Assembly (NCBI GenBank): GCA_907165275.2
Contig: OU015671.1
Coordinates: 9,269,001-9,333,000, forward strand
Direction: 5' to 3'
Origin: Zygaena filipendulae
Taxonomy: Eukaryota; Arthropoda; Insecta; Lepidoptera; Zygaenidae
DNA: 64,000 bases
Below are positions 19,449-29,636 of the stretch, one piece after another. The number at the start of each line of letters is the position of its first letter. The stretch's first letter is position 1. The notes beneath the pieces were generated by a model. It saw only the letters and a program-made list of their open reading frames with translations, did not search any database and was not told where the DNA came from. A program made the position numbers and the translations under genes.

Positions 19449-21333
19449 GTCATTATCTGTCTCCCAGCAAAATTATGCTCAAATTGAAAAAGAATTGTTC
19501 GCAATAGTCTTTGCATGTAAAAAATTCCATCAGTATATATACGGTCAAATAGTTCATGTAGAAACGGATCACCAGCCACTAGTTACTTTATTCAAGAAAC
19601 CATTATATAATGTACCCTCTCGTCTTCAGCGTATGATGATTACCCTACAAGCGTACCAATTAATAGTGTCTTATACAAAAGGTTCTAATATGCATGTGTC
19701 TGATACATTGTCTCGAGCTCCAAGTGATAAAAGGTATGAAAATAGTGATGATGATAGTGTTTTTGATGAAATTGATCAAAATATTCGAATTCATGTCAAT
19801 TTACTTACTTCAAACTTAGCTATTTCTAAAGAAAAATTAGAAAAAATCTTAAAATATACTAGTGATGATATTATTTTACAAAAATTAAAAGAGTATACGG
19901 TGAATGGATGGCCGAATAGCAAAGAACACACCGATCCAATTGTCTTACCTTATTGGCATATTAGGGATGAAATTCATTGTTTAGATAATATTCTATTCAA
20001 AAATAACTGTGTCATTATACCAACTTCTTTAAGGTCTGAAATATTGTCAATACTCCATGAAGGTCATTTAGGCATAGAAAGAACTAAAGCTCAAGCCCGT
20101 TGTACTGTATTTTGGCCTAACATTAGTAAAGATATAGAAAATAAAGTAAAAATGTGTGAATCATGTGCAATTTTCATGAATAATAAAAGTAAAGAGTCAT
20201 TAATATCTCATGAGACATCACAATTTCCTTGGCAAAAAGTAGCAATAGATTTTTTTGAATATAATAACAAAAAATATCTTATTGTTGTAGACTATTACTC
20301 AAACTTCATAGAAACAATTTGTCTTAATAATAACACCACAAGTGATATTGTTATATTACAGTTAAAATCAATTTTTGCAAGATTTGGTATTCCATTGCAA
20401 TTGGTGAGTGACAATGGTCCTCCCATGAATTCTGAAAAGTTTAAGCAATTTATGAGTGATTGGGACATAGAACATATAACGTCCAGTCCATACTTACCTA
20501 GAAGTAACGGCTTAGCCGAAGTTTCAGTAAGAATTGTCAAAGATATCTTTAGAAAGTGTGAGGAGTCCGGCACAGATCCATTTATTGGTTTGTTGCAACA
20601 TCGCAACACTCCAAGAGGTAATTTGTGTTCTCCAGCTCAATTATTAATGTCAAGAACTTTAAGAACTAAAGTACCCAGTAAGTTAACTAATTTGAAACCT
20701 AAAGTTGTAAGATTTAAACTTCATAGTCAAAATTTAATTAAAAATAAGGAAAAAACTCAGTCATACTATAATAAAAGTTGTAAAAATTATAATTCATTTA
20801 ATGTCAATGATAATGTTTATTTTAAGCTGAAACCTACACATAAAAGGTGGTCAAAAGGTATTATTGTATCTAAATCAAAATTTCCACGTTCCTACATGAT
20901 AAAAGATGTATATGGTAATGTTTATCGAAGAAATAGTCAACACATTCGTTTATCATTTAGGAAGGAGGATAATAACTATAGTAATTCTTTGTCTTCTAAC
21001 TATAGTAACTTTAATTCATTGTCTCCTAGCTACAATAAGCATAAGTATGCAGATCAAGATGATTATAACTTGTCTCCAAACAAAAATCAAAGTCCTAACA
21101 GAACTGAGAGATCTGTAAGTCAAAGTCCAAATAAATGTAATGTGTCTCCATGTCAATCTCCATGTTCTGATAGAAATAATCAGCCAATTCTAAAGTCACC
21201 TGAACTAAGTTCAAATAATAATTCTAATGGTCAGAACAAGAAAGAAATATCTGAACCAAAGTCTGATTATTACTATGTGACAAGATCAGGAAGGCAAATA
21301 AGAAAGCCAAAAACATTCAATGTAAACTTTTAA
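19449..21333 (+). pseudogene. pol: pol: RNase H C-terminal part and integrase
   Basis: An unbroken frame to TAA at 21331-21333. Counting from Met at 19495: RNase H end with Asp25 (ETDHQPL) and Asp70; HHCC zinc finger His188, His191, Cys221, Cys224; integrase core Asp252 (VAIDFF), Asp306 (LVSDNGP) and Glu342 (NGLAE), a D-x53-D-x35-E triad; then a GPY/F-like C-terminal module and a Ser/Asn/Pro-rich tail of ~110 residues ending VTRSGRQIRKPKTF. All integrase key residues are intact although upstream RT is lost. It is upstream of the tandem array and polypurine tract. Confidence 0.9.
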
Positions 21334-21432
21334 TGTACCTATGGTTTCATAATTATTATTCAAATGACAATGTTTAACTTAATTAAATAACACAAGTATA
21401 AAGGACAATGCCAATCTTTGTATGAAGAGTGG

Positions 21433-22199
21433 ACCAAGTGCTGCCCAGAATAAAGTCATAGTACATTATGTTCCTTAGGGTAGTAGTAGTCTGTAAAATA
21501 AAGCGCATCTAATTCTATCCCAGGAGTCGTGAAAAAAAAAAGTTTTTGTTGAGATTTATTGGGAAACAATAAACTTGCATGGAAGGTAGACCAAGTGCTG
21601 CCCAGGATGTAGACATAGTACATTATGTTCCTTAGGATAGTAGTAGTTTGTAAAATAAAGGGCGACTAATTCTATTCCAGGAGTCGTGAAAAAAAAAGTT
21701 TTTGTTGAGATTTATTGGGAAACCATAAACATTCATGGAAGGTGAACCAAGTGCTGCCCAGGATGTAGACATAGTACATTATGTTCCTTAGGATAGTAGT
21801 ACTTTGTGAAATAAAGGGCGCCTAATTCTATCCCAGGAGTCGTGAAAAAAAAAAGTTTTTGTTGAGATTTATTGGGAAACAATAAACTTGCATGGAAGGT
21901 AGACCAAGTGCTGCCCAGGATGTAGACATAGTACATTATGTTCCTTAGGATAGTAGTAGTTTGTAAAATAAAGGGCGACTAATTCTATTCCAGGAGTCGT
22001 GAAAAAAAAAGTTTTTGTTGAGATTTATTGGGAAACCATAAACATTCATGGAAGGTGGACCAAGTGCTGCCCAGGATGTAGACATAGTACAATATGTTCC
22101 TAATAATAGTAGTAGTCAGTAAAATAAAGCGCGTCTAATTCCATCCTAGGAGTCGTAGGAAAAAAAAGGTATTATTTACTGGGTAAAAATAAATACTTA
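21433..22199 (+). repeat. five tandem ~156-bp units inside the LTR element
   Basis: The word ACCAAGTGCTGCCCAG starts at 21433, 21590, 21746, 21903 and 22059 (the first unit has CCCAGAA), giving periods 157, 156, 157, 156. Units 2 and 4 share one variant (AACAATAAACTTGCATGG before the word) and units 3 and 5 the other (ACCATAAACATTCATGG), so the array is built of 313-bp dimers. Each unit contains TAAAATAAAG (with AATAAA) and a GAAAAAAAA run. It lies between the pol stop and the 3' LTR. No coding frame. Confidence 0.9.
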
Positions 22200-22462
22200 A
22201 TTACAATAACAATAAATAAATGCTTTTCCCGATGGAGGGATGTATATTTTTGAGGAGTTTTACACACTATCAGCTCCACTTCACCACATGCACTGTGATG
22301 AGCATAAACTGCTCAGCAAGCACCTTAAAGTAATCGAATCGCAACCTGTGAAATACCTATTATTGAGTAGTTCCGCTGGTCATCTGTTGTCTTCATCATT
22401 AGTTTCACTTCACTAAATGGTGCTTTCCGAAAGCATATGCATGAAATATTCCAAAAAATACC
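22200..22462. other. LTR element 3' non-coding region
   Basis: Non-repetitive sequence following the tandem array, without codon structure. Confidence 0.4.
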
Positions 22463-22680
22463 CAAAATTGGTAGGTGTGCCTATAATATTTGATAAGTTT
22501 CCTCCATTTCTCCAATATCCCATCATCAGATCCTGACCTTATGACAGAGGTACCACCTCGGAAGTATACCCTTTCAACCAAAAAAAGAATTTTCCAAATC
22601 GGTCCAGTCGTCTTCGAATAATCGGGGAACATACATATCTACTATATAAAACGTACAAACAAAACTGACGTTAATTTTTT
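22463..22680 (+). repeat. interspersed repeat R, copy 2 (inside the LTR element)
   Basis: Shares CCTCCATTTCTCC, ATCAGATCCTGACC, ACCACCTCGGAAGTATACCC and the following AAAAGAATTTTCCAAATCGG with copy 1 at 14938-15240, in the same orientation. It lies between the tandem array and the 3' LTR, so it was captured by or inserted into the retrotransposon. Confidence 0.6.
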
Positions 22681-22751
22681 TTCTCCGGGACCGATTTTGA
22701 AAAAAAAAATTTTTTTCAATATAAAACAATGCAAGAAACTCAGTCAAGGTA

Positions 22752-22781
22752 GTCCTACTCCTGGGCAGCATTTGGTCCATA
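22752..22781 (-). repeat. inverted fragment of the tandem-array unit
   Basis: Reads (minus strand) ATGGACCAAATGCTGCCCAG GAGTAGG, close to the head of each array unit but in reverse orientation and isolated. Confidence 0.5.
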
Positions 22782-23053
22782 CCCTGTCAATCTCCTTTAT
22801 TCTAGATAAATGTGTACCGCAAAAATTCAATGTCTTGATAATAATGTACGTAATTCTGCACTACTATAACTACTTATTTCTTTCAGTATAATACTTATTT
22901 AGTTCATCACATTGTTATTCCAATTCAGTTCATAAAGTTAGTTTCATAAATTTCAGAAAGTTCAGACTTCTGAAACTTTGTTTACAAAACTTCATAAATG
23001 TCATAATTTGTCATTAGCATAAACGTCAATGTCATGTCACATTTGTCAATGTC

Positions 23054-23062
23054 GAAAAGGAG
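23054..23062 (+). other. polypurine tract
   Basis: GAAAAGGAG ends two bases before the 3' LTR, the expected plus-strand priming site. Confidence 0.65.
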
Positions 23063-23064
23063 CA

Positions 23065-23222
23065 TGTTGTAGATTCTAATCTATGTTGTCTGTGGTCAAT
23101 TGTCTATGTCAGATGTACAATGTCCGCTGAGTAAAAAATATATCGTCTCGTCACTGATCTCGCTGTCTTTATTTAAATAAATAATAATCCATCCAGACCA
23201 ACATCATCCACAATATAAAACA
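23065..23222 (+). repeat. 3' LTR (158 bp)
   Basis: Differs from the 5' LTR by GCTGAGT for GCTGAAT and one extra A in the following A-run. Followed by target duplication CGTTT at 23223-23227. Confidence 0.92.
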
Positions 23223-23227
23223 CGTTT

Positions 23228-24095
23228 CACCCTAGAAAATGACTCAACATAAATTGTATCCAAGTACCGTCAGTTAGTACTGGTCATATCTGGTCTAATA
23301 TTTATTTATTTATGTTTTGGCAACAAACAGTCATATATACATCTTAATTTTTACAATATTTCGTATTTCGTATTTCGTACTATGTTACAGACCTACAGTG
23401 CCGATACATGACAATAAATATACAGTACAAATGAGAGATGGCACATAAGTTGTCATCGCTGCTATAGATTATTGCTTACACATTGTCACGAACTGATACA
23501 TTTCTTATTACTTACATACAATTATGTACTTTATAGATACTTAATCCTAGTTTAACTTCAGTGTCTCTATAGTCTGTATACCTACCGTAGGTAGGTTGTC
23601 GGTAGGTATACGTCCGGATCCATAGCTTTTATTTTACATCTCCAACAAAAACAAACGGAGACAGATCATCACGCAAAAACAAAATGAAGACGAAAAGTGG
23701 ATAACGTTGCTCCTGTCAAAGTAAATAGTCCCACTCACTCACACATACTACACACGTGCATTCAAACCGTGCGAGCCGACTCTACTTATACAGGAAATTT
23801 TTTTATTCAGTGCGCCAACTTTTACAAATTAAACTTAAAGGAGTTTTAATAAACACCTTTTTTTATTTTGATAAGTCTTAGTACATAAAAGTAAAGTTAT
23901 CGTGAATGAAAGATGTATACTTTGCAATTGATTTATTGGCTACTCTATTCGCCGCCGCCACCGCTGCGCGCGAAACGCTCGTTCGGCTAGGTATTTACGT
24001 GGGTTACAATGTACCGACAGCTGATCGACGTCGTTCACCCCCGCTGCAACACCCCCGCGTACGGCGCGCACGCCCATTGATATTAAAACGAATAA
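23228..24095. other. unclassified stretch
   Basis: A TTTATTTATTTATG LINE-tail-like word lies at 23301. A GC-rich block at 23945-24075 (GCCGCCGCCACCGCTGCGCG and following) resembles no coding family and may be a repeat. Nothing else. Confidence 0.3.
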
Positions 24096-24099
24096 GATA

Positions 24100-24243
24100 G
24101 TGCATATGCCTATGTCACTCAGGATCACTTTAGCTTCCTATCTATAAGTGAAAGAATCTTCAAAATCGGTTAAGTAGATCCATAGATTACCTCTTACAAC
24201 GTCACTAAATCACAAACTTTTGCGCTTTATAATATTAGTCTAG
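24100..24243 (-). mobile_element. Helitron-like HelC, truncated
   Basis: Has the HelC 5' end (AGACTAATATTATAAAGCGC on the minus strand, then AAAAGTTTGTGA) and the GAAGCTA..GTGATCCTGAGTGACA block. The 3' hairpin module is missing. Confidence 0.55.
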
Positions 24244-24440
24244 ATATATTTAATACATATATCTGAATCTCGGAAACGGCTCCAACGATTTTCATGTAAT
24301 TTAGTAGGTATGCAGGGGGTTTCGGGGACGATTAATCGATCTAGTTTATTTAGGTTTTATTTATAGAAAACGTCGTTATATCTATGATTTCAGGCAATGA
24401 CAAAATGAGTGTTCGATACTGCTTTACCGACACAGCAACA
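24244..24440 (+). repeat. interspersed repeat C, copy 1
   Basis: Words CGGAAACGGCTCCAACGATT, GCAGGGGGTTTCGGGG, GATTAATCGATCTAG and AAAACGTCG recur at 53987-54195 (plus) and 55690-55885 (minus). Helitron-like internal wording, but no CTAG end identified. Confidence 0.5.
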
Positions 24441-25118
24441 CTAAAGCTACTTAACAATAGATGTGAAACTGTGATGATAAAAATATATACTGTACTGTAA
24501 AAACTGTAAAATTTTCCAAAAAAATAAATTAAACGAGATAAGTATAGTATAATCTATGGAGAGCAGAGGTAAGGAGAACCGTCACATATGGGGGACAGTT
24601 GAAAACCATCTAGAATGGTACTAGCGTAGGCAAAGAAAAATAAGAAGAAAAGGAGTTTATTGTATGCAAAGGGTATGGTATGAATGTATGAATGAATTTG
24701 ACGCATTCCGACGGAAACTTTTCATACACAGAGACAGCTGTTTTCCTTATTGTCCTTCCTCTACCTTCCATAGTGTGGTCTAATCGATAAAGATATTTTG
24801 TAACAAGTAATTATCTATCTTTTTCTTCTTCAATTATGGCATTCATCGCAATTTTATTGCATTTAATTTTGACAGGGACAACGTTTTAGTAATTAAAATA
24901 CATAATTATGACGAAACGCCACCGACAATGTTAGAACGTTCTCCAAGATAAAACACGGTACTCTCTCGAAAAGTAGTAATTTTATTGGAATTGACAATAT
25001 TTTTTTATATTAGTAATGGCAAGTTTGACATCTGTCACTGTCTACGCCCCCTATGCTAGCTGTCTACCAAATGTCAGCGAGGCAGTCACTTTCATCCATT
25101 ATCCATTAGGCCGTAATT
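24441..25118. other. unclassified stretch
   Basis: The piece 24826-24965 (CTTCTTCAATTATGGC.., GACGAAACGCCACCGACAATG) recurs near 38700, so it belongs to an unnamed repeat. Nothing else recognised. Confidence 0.3.
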
Positions 25119-25353
25119 GGACATAGATAAGCAATAGTGTGTTAACCCACATTGGAGAAATTTTGAGTAAATCATGTTTTAAAAGTATAGCGCCATTTTG
25201 TGTCAACATTTTTTATGTTCAATATTTAGTTCCATATTTAAGCAATGTATTAAGGTAAACCCATGGTTAATAAATGTTCCCTAATTCTCAATAAATCGTT
25301 CTGAATCAATAACTTCATTTTTAGGGTTAACATGTTATTGCTTATCTGCGTCC
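25119..25353 (+). mobile_element. MITE family Y, copy Y1
   Basis: 235 bp, GGACATAGATAAGCAATAG at the left and its near complement (..TATTGCTTATCTGCGTCC) at the right. AATT is duplicated on both sides (25115-25118, 25354-25357). No coding capacity. The 4-bp duplication is seen in all seven Y copies. Confidence 0.85.
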
Positions 25354-25501
25354 AATTAAGTTTAAAGAGAAGGAAAAGTAGTATCTTTTTAATCATCGTT
25401 TTTTACACGTAGAATGTGTTAGTTGCCTTAGTGAAATTCTTCAAGTTTATTATATAGGTCTGACATAATAATTTTTTATTTTAATCAATTCAGTGTTTCA
25501 G

Positions 25502-25641
25502 ATGTAATAATGTTATGGGGAATCCGAGTGGTGGAACTCTTAGTGAGGGCTGCAGCTACCAGGCTACCGTCATTACTTGCACCTCCGGCAAGCAAATGGT
25601 TCTTGCGCCTTCTTTTAAACGGAGGTTCTATGTTGTATACT
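25502..25641 (+). CDS. possible internal exon, unknown product
   Basis: Preceded by a pyrimidine-rich stretch ending TTTCAG (AG at 25500-25501) and followed by GTACGT (25642). The 140-nt segment is open in the frame beginning with its second base (46 codons, including SGGTLSEGCSYQATVITC), with codon third positions richer in C/G than the surroundings. A second frame is also open, so coding is not certain. Product unrecognised. No neighbouring exon found. Confidence 0.3.
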
Positions 25642-26693
25642 GTACGTAATCCTTTTTTTTTTTAATTTATAATTTTCAATGGCCATACCAAAGACATTAT
25701 CAGACTTTTCATAAAAGAGTAAAACAACTGATTTTTACATGCTTCAACTCTAGTGTCCAGAAAATTTTAAAAATGTAGGTAATACACGTCAAGACCAACC
25801 TGTGGGCAATCAAGTGTGCCAAATTTCATAAGTGTATGTTACTATGTTCACGTATTGCTCAAAAACTAGAAGTTACATTGTAATTATTATCTATTTTATT
25901 GGATAAACTATGTACTTTTATGTACTGTTACTTGTACTTGTATGTAAACTATGTACTGTTTATTTCAGTGGGAATTATTTACTTGTATTTTTTTTTTATA
26001 TTCTTCATTTTATATATTTTTTATGTTTAGTTGGTGTACTTGTATTTGTATGTATAGTATTTTTTTTTTTCTTTGCCTCTTCTTTTGTTACCCCCGTCCG
26101 TGCGCGACAGCGGGCTGCCAACTGAAAACCAGCGCTAGGTGTTCCCGCACCTAGCTAATGCTGAGTTGGTGACCCCTTTCGGCAGAGCATGCAAGAGATA
26201 TTATACCTATGTCTCTTTAGATTAGGCACTGTTGATGTTTGTTATTTTTTCTTGTGTGTTGTGCTGAAATAAATGTATTTTCTTCTTCTTCTTCTTCTTA
26301 CTTTTATTTTATTTTTATTTTTTAGTTATATTTTTTTATCGTCTAGTTTCGAACAGCTCTGGCTGAAGTTGGCGACATGGCAACATTGTTCACCTTATTC
26401 CGAGACTTGAGGGTTGCATTGATGTTTGACAATAGGGAAGTTAACGATAGAGGCCACAAAAAATGGTGTTGCATTCATCTACAATGCAACAATGGTGCAA
26501 ACCGCACGGTAAATTTTGCCGGAACAAAAACAAACAACACAAATACACACTGCGGTGTGTTTCCGAAGTCGAATAGACAAATATAATAGTAAACTTCAAA
26601 CTTCCCAAAGTCGAATGAACATCAAAAGAAAACCAACCAATGCTTTATTTCCCTACGAGCTTTCAGTTATTCCAGACCGGACCGGATAGGTCA
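25642..26693. other. unclassified stretch ending in a retroelement tail
   Basis: From about 25690 to 26299 the sequence looks like the non-coding 3' part of a plus-strand retroelement: GCGGGCTGCCAACTGAAAAC, then GGTGACCCCTTTCGGCAGAG, then AATAAATG and a (TTC)n tail at 26281-26299. ORF2 is absent. 26300-26693 is unclassified. Confidence 0.4.
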
Positions 26694-26760
26694 GGGCCTT
26701 TATTCTCTATGACCAACAACATTCCTTGCCCGTAACGCGCGTCTTAAAAACACAATTCCG
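26694..26760 (-). mobile_element. truncated copy of the GGGCCCTTATTCAC MITE
   Basis: Matches the complement of the right end of the element at 7382-7594 (GACCAACAACATT.CTTGCCC). The other end is missing. Confidence 0.55.
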
Positions 26761-27775
26761 ACCGCTCCAGGTGTTGGCGCCAGAAAAAATTACGCCCAAC
26801 GCAAGCAACGAATGTTTGTTTTTTTTTTACGCGCTTTCACGCCTTATACCTATATATACTCAATCAATCATCATGAAATTCTGTATCCACGTTTTTTTCA
26901 TGACTTTATATTTTTCAGTTTTTTCTATTTTATTTCTATATCTAATTACCTATTCGTTTTGTTTTTTTGTTTTGTTTTTTTTTTCTCTTATCTAATTGGC
27001 TTGTAGATACGCACGCTGTGGCCATCTATTATACGGTTACATAATAATTTATCAACTTTGTAAGATGATATCAACGTACAGACTCATTTTAGTAACCTAT
27101 TGATGGTCGTAAATAAATAAAATTAAATAAAATAAAATATACATTGTATATGTATACATTGCTTATATGCGTATTACTTCGTCACAAACACTAAATAAAA
27201 TTAAATGAATATACTGTATAATAACGAACTCACAACGAGTTAAAATTCAAATAAATGAAATTGGAGTTTATTTTCTTTTACATTTCGCTTCGCGTAGGTA
27301 CTTCTTATGTTTTTCACACAAATGTTGTGCATTTTACACTGCGAACGTCTAAGGCAGAGGTTTGCTTAGTGTGCCTAGGCTATTTTAAACAAGCTAGGGG
27401 TTGAAATCACAAGGGCTGGTGACCCAGTTTTAAAATAGACGGTAAAAAAAATGTAAAATATAAACGAGGAAGCAAATTTTGGAGGAATTTTGGAATCAAA
27501 GAAACTTACTGACAATCATAGTTATAATACTAGAAATAATGTATGCAAGTAGACTGCACAAGATTGTTAAATCGTTTATAGGGTAAAGTATACTTTTTTT
27601 TTAATAAATTTCCCACTGACATCCAAAATTTTACGATGGAAAAATTTCCAACTATACGATAAAGCAAAAAGTCTGCAATAAAACTTACTATATACAGTAT
27701 CCGAATATATAAATGACATATTCTCATAGGATTGAGCTGCCTTTAATTATTTATTTATGTAGTTATATAGATTTA
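26761..27775. other. unclassified stretch
   Basis: An AAATAAATAAAATTAAATAAAAT run at 27112-27138 looks like a retroelement tail. Long T-runs at 26820-26990. No gene supported. Confidence 0.3.
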
Positions 27776-27950
27776 CTAGCTGTCCCCCGCGATTTCATCC
27801 GCGGTAATTTCGGAGTTCCCGCGGAGGTTGCGGGAAAAAGTACTCTATGTCCTTCTTTGTACCCCAACAGTAGTTTACGGTGATTAGCTGTTCCCCGCTT
27901 TAATTCCGAAGTTACCGCGGGTTTCTGGGTTGAAAAGTATTCTATAACTT
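27776..27950 (-). mobile_element. Helitron-like HelB long variant, 5'-truncated
   Basis: 3'-CTAG at 27776-27779 with the first hairpin, then CAGTAGTTTACGGTGATTAGC and a second 3' module. It stops before the HelB internal region, abutting element W at ~27950. Confidence 0.55.
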
Positions 27951-28138
27951 AGTCACATTAGTTTTTTTTGTTTTTCTTTTGTTGTTTAAAAGTATAACAG
28001 TAGCTGCCACAGCTAGCAAAGCGTCCTCGCAGCGACTATATTGTGGATAGCATAGCATTTAAGAACGAGAAAGGACAACGACGACGTGTTAGAAAACACA
28101 AGTTATCTAACATGTTACATAGTCTGTACGCAGCCTAA
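27950..28138. mobile_element. element W, right part
   Basis: Shares TTGTTTTTCTTTTGTT, a GTCCTC.CAGCGAC block and ATTGTGGATA.CATAGC with 41545-41760. Its right end (minus strand GGCTGCGTACAGACTATGTA) mirrors the left end of the 41.2-kb copy. Confidence 0.45.
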
Positions 28139-28450
28139 CAAACGAAAAAAGTTTTAAGGGCCTTACTACATAAAAAGTAGGTAGGTACTTTAAGTCTCGC
28201 GTTTGTGAAATCTGTAGCGAGATGCCAAGTGACTTTGAATAAATTAAACATACCGGAGTCGTGCTACTTAAATTCTAAACTCATGGTATTTTGACGAACA
28301 TGGAGAATATAAGAATGTCTGGACTCTGGAGGGATCTTTTTGATGTTGATCCCTTGTGTATCTTCAGATAATTAAAATGATACAGACGTACCTACCGAAT
28401 TTGAGATGAAATCGCGGCGTACCCTACGTAATTATGTTAGGTACTTTTCA

Positions 28451-28646
28451 TCCTAACTAATATTATAAATGCGAAAGTGAGTTTGTTTGTTTGTTACGCT
28501 TTCACGGCTTAACGGCTCAACCGATCACCGCAAAATTTTGCAAACACGTTATTGGGGGTGCAGAGAAGGATATAGGGTCCTTTTTATCCTGGAAATCCCG
28601 CGGGAACTCCGAAATTAACGCCGGGCAAACTGCGGGGAACAGCTAG
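28451..28646 (+). mobile_element. Helitron-like HelA/C, complete 196-bp copy
   Basis: TCCTAACTAATATTATAAAT at the left after A; CTAG at the right before T. It has a (GTTT)3 run, ACGGCTTAACGGCTCAACCG and a decayed hairpin (ACGCCGGGCAAACTGCGGGG). Confidence 0.7.
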
Positions 28647-28880
28647 TAAAATATAATTGTAAATAATTACGTGAAATACTTAGGTTAGGTTTAACGATTT
28701 CTTGACTTAAGTAGGTATAGATTGTGGAATAATCTCAAACTGTGCCTTATTATACTAAAAAACAATACCTTTTTTAATACATAAGTTTTATACTTAAACG
28801 ATTGACTATTATTACAGAGAAAAAAGAAACTTTTCACTTTTCTCATTTTACACTAATTATAGCACACATCAAACTTCTCC

Positions 28881-29029
28881 ATCAACGGTTCAACCGATAA
28901 TCATGAAATTTTGCATACACATTGTCATGGGTGGGTGGGGGTACATAGAAGGACGTAGGGTACCTTTTTTCCCGGTATTTCTGCGGGAACGCCTAAATTA
29001 CCGCGGGTGAAACCGCGGGGAACAGATAG
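28881..29029 (+). mobile_element. Helitron-like, 5'-truncated
   Basis: Clear 3' hairpin ACCGCGGGTGAAACCGCGG and terminus GATAG. A local (GGGT)n slip expansion lies at 28931-28940. Confidence 0.55.
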
Positions 29030-29104
29030 TAATGTTCCACGCAAGTTCTATTGCAGCTATAGGTACTTACTATATTTTTGTTACACATTGTATATTGATA
29101 GTGA

Positions 29105-29303
29105 CTAGTTTTCTCCCGTGGTTTCACTCGAGGTGATATCAGAGTTGCCGCGGGAATTCCAGGATTAAACATAGATATAAACCTTCCTCATGAATCACCC
29201 TATTTATTGGTGAAAACCGCATGATAATCCGTTGCGTAGTTTTAAAGATCTAAGCATATATAGGGACAGACAGACAGCAGCAAGCTACTTTGTTTTATAC
29301 TAT
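29105..29303 (-). mobile_element. Helitron-like HelD copy
   Basis: 3'-CTAG at 29105-29108. HelD words GAGGAAGGTT, CGCAACGGATTATCATGCGG and CTGTCTGTCTGTCCC are also at 60.5 kb (and the 5' part at 30.8 kb). It lies two bases from the HelB copy on its right. Confidence 0.6.
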
Positions 29304-29305
29304 AA

Positions 29306-29636
29306 CTAGCTGTCCCCCGCGATTTCATACGCGGTAATTTCGGAGTTCCCGCGGGAATTCCGGGATAAAAACTATCCTATCTTTTAAGTTGGACCATATT
29401 ATAAATGGTTACAAAATTTTATCAAAATCCGTAGGGGGAGCACGAATTTTTTCGCTCTCGTCTAGTCGATATCGTCGTAATGTCAAAGCGTTTTTTTGTA
29501 TGGAAAATGAACGACACTGGATAGATGGCGCTGTTCATTTTCCATACAAAAAAAGTGCTCGATATCGACTAGACGAGAGCGAAAAAATTCGTGCTCCCCC
29601 TACTGATCAGTAGTTTCGGAGTCCATCGCGGACAAA
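29306..29636 (-). mobile_element. Helitron-like HelB copy split by a MITE and cut by a SINE
   Basis: 3'-CTAG at 29306 through TTGGACCATATTATAAATGG, then a 167-bp foldback element, then TCAGTAGTTTCGGAGTCCATCG. The HelB 5' end is replaced by SINE-2 from 29637. Confidence 0.65.
29434..29600. mobile_element. foldback MITE with GGGGGAGCACGAATTTTTTC ends
   Basis: 167 bp. Inverted arms cover most of the element: the outer ~41 bp plus an inner pair (TTTTTTTGTATGGAAAATGAAC). TA lies on both sides (29432-29433, 29601-29602), the Tc1/mariner target. The left arm has 13 extra bases relative to the right. Confidence 0.7.

Larger units (their letters stand above)
16663..23222 (+). mobile_element. Ty3/gypsy-class LTR retrotransposon, defective
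   Basis: 6560 bp bounded by LTRs that begin TG and end CA, inside a perfect 5-bp duplication. Order is LTR, primer site, gag with protease, reverse transcriptase remnant, RNase H, integrase, 3' non-coding array, polypurine tract, LTR. RNase H before integrase and the Gag/integrase pattern place it in Ty3/gypsy, probably near the mag lineage (inference). The two LTRs differ by one substitution and one indel, so it inserted recently. It carries four lesions in gag-pol and two nested MITEs, and could only move using proteins supplied by another copy. No env-like frame is present. Confidence 0.92.

Noticed and set aside
20295..20609. Minus-strand open frame inside integrase
   Set aside because: Antisense shadow of the integrase core.
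21433..22199. CRISPR array
   Set aside because: Units are ~156 bp and contiguous with no unique spacers, and lie inside a eukaryotic LTR element.
16663..23222. Endogenous retrovirus with env
   Set aside because: No envelope-like open frame follows integrase; the 3' region is a tandem array and non-coding repeats.
26726..26995. Plus-strand membrane-protein-like open frame
   Set aside because: The hydrophobic run comes from T-rich low-complexity DNA (TTT codons) with no start or homology support.
29389..29613. Plus-strand 74-codon open frame as a gene
   Set aside because: It runs through a Helitron and a foldback MITE; both arms of the hairpin are being translated.
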